Source: Roseburia hominis
GTDB lineage: Bacteria; Bacillota; Clostridia; Lachnospirales; Lachnospiraceae
NCBI GenBank assembly: GCA_021771815.1
Contig: JAETOE010000040.1
Span: 1-32,887, forward strand
Reading direction: 5' to 3'
DNA: 32,887 bases
The notes under the pieces were generated by a model. It was given only the letters and a program-made list of their open reading frames with translations. It did no database searches and was not told the DNA's origin. Numbering within the stretch: the first letter of the stretch is position 1; every line of letters begins with the position of its first letter. Below, one piece after another: positions 24,754 to 31,453 of the stretch. The position numbers and the translations under genes were made by a program.

Positions 24754-24782
24754 AGCATATCATTTTTCACCGATGTGCGCAA
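24754..24782 (-). promoter_or_regulatory. Promoter candidate of the cytidylate-kinase-like gene
   Basis: On the minus strand TTGCGC (24777-24782) is followed after 17 bp by TATGCT (24754-24759), about 45 bp before the start codon. Both boxes are 4/6 matches. Confidence 0.45.
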
Positions 24783-24852
24783 CTGTCTGCCGTGTCTGCG
24801 TTTCTTTCCCTCTCCTCCCGCAGTTCTTTTCCTCTATGCTCCCGCTTTTCTC

Positions 24853-27138
24853 TTATTCCCGGTTCTTAAGCACCTCGGCAGGCAGCACATGGCGCAGCCT
24901 TACGGTCAGAAAGCAGTTTATGACAAAATACAGCAACAGGATTGCAGCGTAAATTTCCACATAAAGCTGCCACGGAAACGCAAGATTCATTCCGCAGGCG
25001 GTATTGGCGATCATAACAGGATACATGGCGTCCATCGCAAGTTTGGCGAGCGGTATACAGATTGCCGCCCCGACCGCCACAATAAAAAAATTGCCGCTAA
25101 GATACAGCTTTTTGATTTCCTTCATCCGGTAACCGAAAATCTTGATCAGCGAAATGCCAAACGCGGAGCGGTCGATCATCACCTTCATCATCAGATACAT
25201 GACAATACCAAAAATCAGTGCGGACATGACCGTCATCATCGTCACCATCGGCATCATCAGATTCACAAAAATGTCAGCCGCCTCCTCTACCTGCGCCCGC
25301 GTGGTGACAGCATAGAGCCTGCCGGACGGAATGTCAAGCGCCTCATCCGAAAAGACCACATTGTAGTAATCTTCCTCCACGTCAAACAGTTCCCGCATAC
25401 TGTCAATATCCATAAACACATACAGCCCCGCCGCATACTGTGCGATTCCGTCCACGGTAAACGCATAATCCCGGTCCTCCTCCGCGTCCGTCAGAATGAT
25501 CTTATCCCCCTCCGAAAGACGGTACTTCTGCGCAGCCGCGGAAGAGAGAACAACACGGTTCTTTCCTTCTTTCACCCCGGCGTCAAAATAGGGATTATCT
25601 GTTCCGATTCCAAGCAGTGTCACGTCCAGATTGTACCCAAGCGTCTCGCTCTTTAATCCCACGGCATAGCACGCCGTGCCGCCCTCCGGCGCTTCCTCCG
25701 TCGGATATTTGAACGTATACATATATTCATACTTCGTGTCCGCTTTCGTCTCCTCCCGGATATGACTGCACAGCATATAACAGTTGATGCCGAGCATCGC
25801 AATCAAAAGCGATATGAACATCCCGAAGACCACGGTGCAGCCGCAGCGAAACTCCCGCAGCATCTGCCGGATGCAAAAACGCCCCACAAAATCCATATTT
25901 CCAAGCTGCACCGTGCCGAATCTGCTGCTCTTTGCCTCTCCCCGGATCATAGAGAGCACGGGCCTTGCGAGTTTCTTACGGATCACGAGCCAGTTCACAA
26001 ACACCGCCGCCGCTGTCGGCATGACAAGTCCGTAGACGAGCAGATATGGTCTGCAGACTACATCGACCTCCGGAAAAGAAAAGTAACTGTAGCAATCTTC
26101 CATCTGCACTCTGACGCCCGCCGGTGATAATCCGATGGCTGTGCCGATCACGCCGGAGACGGCAGTGACAATGACAGGCAGCGTCAGATAATGGCGCAGC
26201 AGATCGCTTCTTCTCACGCCCAGCGCATACAACACTCCAATCACGCCGCTCTCCCTCTCAATGCCGTGCACGACAAAGACGGAAATCACATAAGTGAACA
26301 GGATCATGATAATTGCGCCCGCGATCAATCCTCCGACCTTGTTGATTATCTGATTGTTTCCCGCCGCGCCGATTCGCGGGTTATCCTCCGCCGGAAGAAA
26401 GCGCGTCAGATTGCTCAATTCGACGTCAAAATATATGTCATCGACCGCATCGACATCCACCGTGATATCCTTTAACGCAGCCTTCAACCCGTCCTGTTCC
26501 ATGCCGTCACTCAGCAGATATGCGTAGGTATACTCCTCCGCCTTTGCGCTCCTCCCTCCCTGCTTCAAGACGTCGTACGCATCCTCGGTCACAAACGCAG
26601 GCCCGAACCCTGCACTGTCTACCGTGCTGTCCGAAAGTTCCTTAAACGGCGCCTCATAATCCGGCGTACAGCCGATTCCGGCAATCGTAAAAGTCTTCCC
26701 GCCGATCTCAATTTCATCTCCGACGCTAAGTCCGTGTTCTGCGCAGTAGCGCTTTTCCAGGACGACTTCATCGTCCGCCTTCGCCGGCGCGCCCTGTTCC
26801 ACGGTAACGAGATTGATTTCTTTGCGGTTCTTAAAGACACGCAGTGTGCCCGCACCTTCCTGTGAAAAATCAAGATAGAACTGTGCTTCCAGCGTAACGC
26901 CTTCCCTGGCAAACGTTTCCCGCTGCGCATCGGTCAGCGGCACAAATACCGTAAACTCGCCGTCCTCGACATGGTTCTCCTCCGCTGCCGCCGCACCTCC
27001 GGTAATGACGGTGTCCGCCGCGCCAATGAGTCCTACTACCACATACATACACAAAATAATTAACAGACCGAGCGCCAGATAACGGAACAGGTTTTCCTGC
27101 AATTCACGGGGTACTCTTTTTCTCAATATTTTCCGCAT
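24853..27138 (-). CDS. ABC transporter permease, FtsX/MacB type
   Basis: 761 aa from the ATG at 27138, with GGGAGG about 8 nt upstream; the longer reading to 27198 overlaps the ATPase gene. Layout: one N-terminal membrane helix (about 18-42), an extracytoplasmic domain (about 45-265), three helices, a second single helix (around 440-460) with another extracytoplasmic domain (about 470-630), and three final helices. This duplicated FtsX arrangement is typical of exporters of peptides or lipoproteins and of bacitracin/lantibiotic-type resistance pumps. It lies 13 bp after its ATPase gene. Substrate unknown. Control by the TetR protein upstream is likely because both units share the same palindrome. 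Confidence 0.92.
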   Translation of the reverse strand: MRKILRKRVPRELQENLFRYLALGLLIILCMYVVVGLIGAADTVITGGAAAAEENHVEDGEFTVFVPLTDAQRETFAREGVTLEAQFYLDFSQEGAGTLRVFKNRKEINLVTVEQGAPAKADDEVVLEKRYCAEHGLSVGDEIEIGGKTFTIAGIGCTPDYEAPFKELSDSTVDSAGFGPAFVTEDAYDVLKQGGRSAKAEEYTYAYLLSDGMEQDGLKAALKDITVDVDAVDDIYFDVELSNLTRFLPAEDNPRIGAAGNNQIINKVGGLIAGAIIMILFTYVISVFVVHGIERESGVIGVLYALGVRRSDLLRHYLTLPVIVTAVSGVIGTAIGLSPAGVRVQMEDCYSYFSFPEVDVVCRPYLLVYGLVMPTAAAVFVNWLVIRKKLARPVLSMIRGEAKSSRFGTVQLGNMDFVGRFCIRQMLREFRCGCTVVFGMFISLLIAMLGINCYMLCSHIREETKADTKYEYMYTFKYPTEEAPEGGTACYAVGLKSETLGYNLDVTLLGIGTDNPYFDAGVKEGKNRVVLSSAAAQKYRLSEGDKIILTDAEEDRDYAFTVDGIAQYAAGLYVFMDIDSMRELFDVEEDYYNVVFSDEALDIPSGRLYAVTTRAQVEEAADIFVNLMMPMVTMMTVMSALIFGIVMYLMMKVMIDRSAFGISLIKIFGYRMKEIKKLYLSGNFFIVAVGAAICIPLAKLAMDAMYPVMIANTACGMNLAFPWQLYVEIYAAILLLYFVINCFLTVRLRHVLPAEVLKNRE

Positions 27139-27151
27139 CACATGTTCCTCC

Positions 27152-27853
27152 CTACAAATCTTCCAGCTGGGCGGCAGGCACGCGCACCTCGTTGTCATAC
27201 TCTCTGCTGATCTGCCCGTCTTTGATCCGTATGACCTTATGTACCATATTTTTGATGGAATTGTTGTGCGTCACAATTAACATCGTCGTCCCGTACTTTG
27301 CGTTGATCTGCTCGAGCAGAATTAGGATATCGCGCGAAGTTTTAGAGTCCAGCGCACCCGTCGGCTCGTCACATAAAAGGAGCTTCGGATTTTTAATGAG
27401 GGCGCGTGCGATTGCGCATCTCTGCTGCTGTCCGCCGGAAAGCTGTGCCGGGAACTTATTCTGATGCTCGGTAAGCCCGAGCGTCTCAAGCAGTTCCTCC
27501 ATATCCAGCGGATCCTGCGTGAGATATTCGCAGACCTGTATATTTTCCCGCACCGTCAGATTCGGCACGAGATTGTAGAACTGGAAAATAAAGCCCAAAC
27601 TTTCTCTCCGGTAGTCCGAGAGCGCGTCTCCTCTCAGGTCTGCAATCTCCTTTCCGTCCACTACGACAGAGCCGGAATCAATCGTGTCAAGACCCCCGAT
27701 ACAGTTCAAAAGGGTCGATTTGCCGGAACCGCTCGTTCCCTGAATCACACACATCGTTCCCTGCGCGATGCCCGTGCTGATACCCCTTAGCACCTGTACA
27801 TAACCTTCTCCGTTTCCATAACTTTTCTTCAGATCCTTTACTTCAACATACAT
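27152..27853 (-). CDS. ABC transporter ATP-binding protein (LolD/MacB-like)
   Basis: 233 aa. Walker A GTSGSGKS (39-46), Q-loop FIFQFYNLVPNLTVREN, signature LSGGQ (138-142), Walker B LLLCDEPTGALD (158-169), and H-loop VTHN. The FQFYNL and DEPTGALD forms are those of ATPases that pair with FtsX-type permeases, and such a permease follows 13 bp downstream. AGGAG lies 8 nt before the ATG. The 232-bp gap upstream holds a 15-bp palindrome also present at the tetR promoter. Confidence 0.95.
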   Translation of the reverse strand: MYVEVKDLKKSYGNGEGYVQVLRGISTGIAQGTMCVIQGTSGSGKSTLLNCIGGLDTIDSGSVVVDGKEIADLRGDALSDYRRESLGFIFQFYNLVPNLTVRENIQVCEYLTQDPLDMEELLETLGLTEHQNKFPAQLSGGQQQRCAIARALIKNPKLLLCDEPTGALDSKTSRDILILLEQINAKYGTTMLIVTHNNSIKNMVHKVIRIKDGQISREYDNEVRVPAAQLEDL

Positions 27854-27984
27854 AACCTCTGCTCCTCTCTGATCCTTGCTCTCTGCACCCTTTGCTTTCT
27901 GCCCTTTGCGCTTTACCCGTTACGCTTCATCCATTCCCTCTTCTCTTTTCCATCGCCTTTCTTCCTGAAAATAGTTCTCGTCTG

Positions 27985-27999
27985 CATAACAGTGTTATG
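27985..27999. promoter_or_regulatory. Operator candidate, copy in front of the ABC transporter pair
   Basis: CATAACA-G-TGTTATG is a perfect 7+1+7 palindrome about 130 bp before the ATPase start. It matches the palindrome at 28806-28820 in 13 of 15 positions. I see no clear promoter boxes around it. The rest of the 27854-28085 gap shows no gene. Confidence 0.7.
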
Positions 28000-28085
28000 T
28001 CGAGAGATTTAACATGGAGAGCACACAAGCGCTATCTGCTTGTCATGCTCCCCATACTTTGTTCCGTTCTTCCGCGTCCGGCAGC

Positions 28086-28745
28086 CTACTTTTTCTCTTT
28101 CGACACTCCGGCGATCCCCTGCCGATCCGGTGTGATGCCGAACATCCCGTACCAGCCGTTCACCATATAGCGCAGCGCCTGCTCCATGAAACGCACCGCT
28201 TCCTCCTCCGTCTCAATGTGCGTGACCATGTATACAAAGACATCGATCTGCATATGAGAAAACCAATGAATCATATGCTCTTCCATATGGCAGTCTGGAA
28301 AATGCCGCTCCCACAAAGCGGCAAGCGAACGGTACTGCCGTTCGCTGATCTCTATGATCTCGTCCAGCACATTCTCAAGGGAAGAACCCTGCGCCTTTGT
28401 CAACAGTATCAAAATCTCCTCCCGCGCGCCATACATCTGATGGATGATCGCAAGCGACGTCTCATAATCGTCTGAAAAATCCTGCGCTAAAAAATCTCCC
28501 TCGTCCGCAACCTGCGTCTCCTGCGCATAATGCCCGTGCATCAGTTCACGGATACGCGCAAGCGGCTCCCTGACAAGCGAAACGAACAAATCGTCCTTAT
28601 CCTTGAAAAAGAAATACAACGCGCCTGTCGTAACGCCTGCATTCTTACAGATATTTCGCAGGGATGCCTTCATAAATCCCTTCTCGGAAAATTCTGTTTT
28701 CGCGCTGCAAAGCAGCTTTTCTCTTGTCTCCCGCTCATCCTTCAT
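28086..28745 (-). CDS. TetR/AcrR-family transcriptional regulator
   Basis: 219 aa, starting at the second of two adjacent ATGs (28745), which has GGAG 5 nt upstream; the first (28748) is too close. The TetR helix-turn-helix is clear at about 26-50: LRNICKNAGVTTGALYFFFK, followed by DKDDLF. The C-terminal ligand domain (about 60-210) is helical and unassigned. The promoter carries a palindrome overlapping its -10 box, and a near-identical palindrome precedes the ABC transporter genes just downstream, so it most likely represses both itself and the transporter until an inducer binds. Confidence 0.94.
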   Translation of the reverse strand: MKDERETREKLLCSAKTEFSEKGFMKASLRNICKNAGVTTGALYFFFKDKDDLFVSLVREPLARIRELMHGHYAQETQVADEGDFLAQDFSDDYETSLAIIHQMYGAREEILILLTKAQGSSLENVLDEIIEISERQYRSLAALWERHFPDCHMEEHMIHWFSHMQIDVFVYMVTHIETEEEAVRFMEQALRYMVNGWYGMFGITPDRQGIAGVSKEKK

Positions 28746-28805
28746 CATTTCTCCGTCGACCTATGCCCTAGTGTCTTGCCCGATTATCAATGAGACAAGA
28801 CACCA

Positions 28806-28846
28806 GATAACAATGTTATGTTAGCAAATTCTAGCCAATATGTCAA
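28806..28846 (-). promoter_or_regulatory. tetR promoter with overlapping operator
   Basis: On the minus strand TTGACA (28841-28846), a 17-bp spacer, then TAACAT (28818-28823). The palindrome GATAACA-A-TGTTATG (28806-28820) overlaps the end of the -10. Further downstream in the leader GTGTCTTG/CAAGACAC (28771-28778 with 28796-28803) can form an 8-bp stem. Confidence 0.8.
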
Positions 28847-28848
28847 AC

Positions 28849-29610
28849 CTATTTTTCCATGCAGCCGTGCTCTCCGCAGGTATGTCCCTCTCCATGCTCA
28901 TGATGGTCACAATGTACATTCGGGTCAAAGCCGAGATTTCCTGCAAGATACGCCTGCACCGCCTCGTCCGCACTGCCCGAAACGCCGCCGTAAAGCTTGA
29001 TGCCTGCCTGTGCCAGCGCCATCTGTGCGCCTCCGCCGATTCCTCCGCAGATCAGTGCATCCACTCTGGCATTCGCAAGAAAACCTGCCAACGCGCCGTG
29101 TCCCTGCCCGTTCGTATCTGCGATCTGCTCCCCTGTAATCTTTCCGTCCTCGATATCATAGAACTTGAACTGCTCCGTGTGGCCAAAATGCTGAAAAATA
29201 TTTCCATCCTCATAAGTTACTGCGATTCTCATTTCTTTTGCTCCTTTCTCCCGCACCGCACCGCCTTGCTCCGTGCCGCGCGCCTTCCTGCAATTTTTCT
29301 GACAATAACCGGCGGTCTGACCGTCACAGAAGCGGTAATTGCCGCCTGTAATCAGAAGCGGTCTGCCGTTCACGATGCAGTCGGCGACCTTCCCCCGCGC
29401 AGCCTCGTAAATCTCGGTCACAGTCGTCCGAGAGATGTCCATGTGCTGCGCACATTGCTCATGCGTCAGTTTCTCCAGATCGATCAGACGAATCACTTCG
29501 TATTCGTCCAACGTCAGGACAATCTCCGGCTCCCCGGAAATCCCATCCGGGCGAAAGCTGTCATACGCCGGTTCACTGCAGATTCTTCTGCATCTGCTTG
29601 GTCTTGCCAT
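28849..29610 (-). CDS. DUF134 - NifX/NifB-type iron-molybdenum cofactor-binding fusion protein
   Basis: 253 aa from the ATG at 29610 (GGAGG 7 nt upstream). N-terminal DUF134 domain (about 1-95, beginning MARPSRCRRI) with a sigma-70-region-4-like helix-turn-helix at 45-75 (LTHEQCAQHMDISRTTVTEI), a short cysteine-containing segment (C95, C103, C107), then a dinitrogenase-cofactor-type domain (about 126-225; FQHFGHTEQFKFYDI and ALICGGIGGGAQ), and a His/Cys-rich tail (HCDHHEHGEGHTCGEHGC) that should bind metal. It may be a metal- or cofactor-sensing DNA-binding protein. No nitrogenase genes are nearby, so a role in nitrogen fixation is not supported. Confidence 0.92.
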   Translation of the reverse strand: MARPSRCRRICSEPAYDSFRPDGISGEPEIVLTLDEYEVIRLIDLEKLTHEQCAQHMDISRTTVTEIYEAARGKVADCIVNGRPLLITGGNYRFCDGQTAGYCQKNCRKARGTEQGGAVREKGAKEMRIAVTYEDGNIFQHFGHTEQFKFYDIEDGKITGEQIADTNGQGHGALAGFLANARVDALICGGIGGGAQMALAQAGIKLYGGVSGSADEAVQAYLAGNLGFDPNVHCDHHEHGEGHTCGEHGCMEK

Positions 29611-29644
29611 AGCATCGCCTCCGTTTCCGTTATATGTCGGAAAC

Positions 29645-29673
29645 ATTATAGCATAGGACTGGAAGTAAAACAA
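29645..29673 (-). promoter_or_regulatory. Promoter of the DUF134-NifX gene
   Basis: On the minus strand TTGTTT (29668-29673), a 17-bp spacer, then an extended -10 TGCTATAAT (TATAAT at 29645-29650). Confidence 0.75.
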
Positions 29674-29680
29674 GTCCGAT

Positions 29681-29865
29681 TTACTGGTCTTGTTTATAAA
29701 TTGACCTCAATGTTAAAAACAAGCTAATGATTCCATTTATTGTAATAGAGACTATTCCAATTATAATATATGAACTTTCAACTTGATAAATTTTATCTAT
29801 ATCCTCTTTGTTTCCACTTACACTATTCTCTCCAGCATAGCTGGGGGATTAGACCTTTCATTCAT
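29681..29865 (-). pseudogene. Frameshifted 61-aa small membrane protein gene
   Basis: The ATG at 29865 overlaps the stop of the upstream immunity-like gene by ATGA and begins MNERSNP. At a run of five C (minus strand; 29843-29847) the frame ends eight codons later. With six C the frame continues as PSYAGENSVSG, then a charged stretch, a hydrophobic helix beginning YIIIGIVSITINGII, and a basic end LRSIYKQDQ, stopping at 29681-29683 for 61 aa in total. The clean 4-bp coupling and coherent second half suggest a real gene broken, or switched, at the C tract; a sequencing error is possible. Function unknown; its position suggests a toxin/immunity accessory protein. Confidence 0.6.
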
Positions 29866-30155
29866 TCTAAAATGACACTAAAATATAGTTCTTTTATTTT
29901 ATCATAACATTTATCAACACAACCTTTCACAAAATCGTTGCATAAATCAATGTTTTTACTTTTGCCATTTTTTTCATCATATAATTCTGTGCTATCTATG
30001 CTTTGCAAATATTCACATGGGACAACTTGTTCATCTGTAATTTCAAAAAATTCCATACAAAAAATACACCTTTTTCTTATATTGCATAATGTTATAAACT
30101 CATACACTTTATCCACTCTATAATATTCTTCTCCACATAAATTCATTGCTTGCAT
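29862..30155 (-). CDS. Probable immunity protein of a degraded toxin module, family unknown
   Basis: 97 aa, acidic, cysteine-rich (CxxC in RKRCIFCMEFF, further Cys near the C-terminus), with no membrane segment. I do not recognise the family. AAAGGAAAG precedes the ATG, with a second ATG at codon 4. It starts 19 bp after the stop of an orphan toxin C-terminal tail (30175-30339), the normal place for an immunity gene, and its low GC matches that tail and not the chromosome around it. Its stop overlaps the start of a small frameshifted membrane-protein gene. Confidence 0.7.
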   Translation of the reverse strand: MQAMNLCGEEYYRVDKVYEFITLCNIRKRCIFCMEFFEITDEQVVPCEYLQSIDSTELYDEKNGKSKNIDLCNDFVKGCVDKCYDKIKELYFSVILE

Positions 30156-30174
30156 AATTCTTTCCTTTCAATTT

Positions 30175-30339
30175 TTAATCTTCTACATCCCATGGTGCTA
30201 TCCAATTAGGATCATTTTTATTACTTATTTGAGTAATTACTCCTGTTTTATCATTCCTTACAACATAACTGCCATCTGAAGCATAATAGGCTGTGGCAGG
30301 ATCATCTAGCCGTGTCGGACAAATTCGCCATGTTAAGCT
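30175..30339 (-). pseudogene. Orphan C-terminal tail of a polymorphic toxin
   Basis: An open stretch of 54 codons, bounded upstream by a stop and lacking a start, reads LDDPATAYYASDGSYVVRND, then KTGVITQISNKNDPNWIAPW and DVED-stop. The DGSYVV-x-N-x-x-TG-x-x-x-Q-x-SN-x-x-x-PNW pattern is the last part of small RNase toxin tips found at the ends of LXG and other polymorphic toxins (I believe colicin E5-like, BECR fold; the family is tentative). The rest of the toxin is missing. A neighbouring frame (30302-30403) encodes SENVPLADAEENPGMKRD and onward and joins this tail if one base is removed near 30305, so more of the module may survive with a frameshift. Confidence 0.6.
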
Positions 30340-30733
30340 TTAAGTCTCTCTTCATTCCCGGGTTTTCCTCTGCATCAGCCAAAGGCACATTTTCTGAATA
30401 CACACTTCATTTCTTTCTATGTTTCCTGCCCGCCGTTTTACACGCGTAGTATCTATCAAATATATCATATTTTACAAGCATATTCAGCTACATTATATCA
30501 TTTAAAATAATTATACTATTAATACAGGAAAATGCTCCTCCCAGGCGACAGGCTATAATTATCTCACCTATCTGCCTTGGGAGGAGCATTTTATCATTGT
30601 CCAGAAAGCGGGCGCAGCATACGCCCCGCCTTCTATCCTATACGTTCTCGCATGCGGGATATCCGCGAGTACGAACTGCTGTCCGCATCCCCCACTCTAT
30701 TCAGGTGCGCGGTTTGAATAACTATAACAAATT
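30340..30733. other. Gene-free composite spacer between two toxin/immunity modules
   Basis: No credible gene in 394 bp. It is a patchwork: 30340-30440 is of mixed composition and contains part of the possible frameshifted toxin segment (minus strand); 30441-30528 is very A/T rich; 30529-30592 is a large hairpin; 30600-30720 is G/C rich with small inverted repeats (GCGGGCG/CGCCCCGC at about 30608-30632, and CTCGC...GCGAG around 30653-30676); then A/T again up to the PoNi stop. This looks like debris of past rearrangement. I see no intact insertion sequence. Confidence 0.6.
30529..30592. repeat. Large inverted repeat, terminator-like or mobile-element end
   Basis: AAAATGCTCCTCCCA (30529-30543) pairs perfectly with TGGGAGGAGCATTTT (30578-30592), extended by GGC/GCC across a one-base bulge, with a loop of about 26 nt. 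It lies after the PoNi gene and could end transcription in either direction, but the T-runs are only four long and the loop is large, so a miniature element or an IS end is also possible. Confidence 0.75.
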
Positions 30734-31441
30734 TTATTTTTTATAGTGAACCAAATCATATGGATAATACGGTACATCCTTTAAACTACTATCATCCAGA
30801 ATTAGTATTTTTGCAATAGCACCTGCTTCAAAGCTCCAGTACCCATAATACACATTTTTGCTTGATTTATGACTATCATGCCAAGCACATTCTCTATGTA
30901 TTTCATACCATTTCTCCTGTAAATACTCTTTCAATTCTTCGCAAACTGTTTCTCCATCGTTTTCCAAAATTTGTTTTAAGCAATCGTACACTTTAAATTC
31001 GGACTCTGCCCCTCCTCTTTCCCAAGTGGGATCAATTTTTTTTATTAAACAATTTGCCAAATAATCATCAAATTTTTCAGATATAAGTTTTTCCTTTAAT
31101 TCAAAGATGTCACTCCTATTAACTTCGAACAATACTGCTAATGAAAGCACTTTTATCAACTCAATATAGCCATATTTTCTGTCCCACATCTTACTATAAT
31201 AAAACAATAATTTTTTGTAAACTTCTTCGATCGCATCCAAATCTTCTCCTAAAGAATATAGTAAATTTATTTCCTTTTCATAAGAATTAATCAAAATGCT
31301 ATATCCATTACGAACACCTCTATCTAATTCTCCCTTTTCAAGAGCCGTTTTTTTTACGGCATCTTCAAACATTATTACACTTTCATTTTCCTTTTGAATT
31401 AACGTGTAAAAATAGTGTTCATCTTTCATTCTATCTCTCAT
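30734..31441 (-). CDS. PoNi-type immunity protein (DUF1910/DUF1911)
   Basis: 235 aa, cytoplasmic, mostly helical. The N-terminal half (about 45-115, GYSILINSYEKEINLLYSLG) matches the PoNi_N (DUF1910) pattern, and the C-terminal half carries the PoNi_C (DUF1911) hallmark YYGYWSFEAGAIAKILILDD, followed by SSLKDVPYYPYDLVHY. PoNi proteins neutralise PoNe DNase toxins by direct binding. The gene lies 12 bp after the toxin gene, and its ribosome binding site AGGAG overlaps the toxin stop, so the two are coupled. Low GC like the toxin tip. A second in-frame ATG lies at codon 5. Confidence 0.92.
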   Translation of the reverse strand: MRDRMKDEHYFYTLIQKENESVIMFEDAVKKTALEKGELDRGVRNGYSILINSYEKEINLLYSLGEDLDAIEEVYKKLLFYYSKMWDRKYGYIELIKVLSLAVLFEVNRSDIFELKEKLISEKFDDYLANCLIKKIDPTWERGGAESEFKVYDCLKQILENDGETVCEELKEYLQEKWYEIHRECAWHDSHKSSKNVYYGYWSFEAGAIAKILILDDSSLKDVPYYPYDLVHYKK

Positions 31442-31453
31442 TTTTTAACTCTC

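Noticed and set aside
24688-25656. 322-codon plus-strand open frame opposite the FtsX permease
   Set aside because: Antisense shadow rich in His/Arg/Gln; the minus strand encodes a coherent membrane protein.
28849-29610. Nitrogen fixation gene
   Set aside because: Only the cofactor-binding fold is shared; there are no nitrogenase or nif biosynthesis genes in the window and the N-terminus is a DNA-binding domain.
28840-29727. 295-codon plus-strand open frame opposite the DUF134-NifX gene
   Set aside because: Antisense to a gene with clear domains, start signals and a promoter.
30529-30592. Intact insertion sequence around the large inverted repeat
   Set aside because: No transposase reading frame and no target duplication are visible in the spacer.
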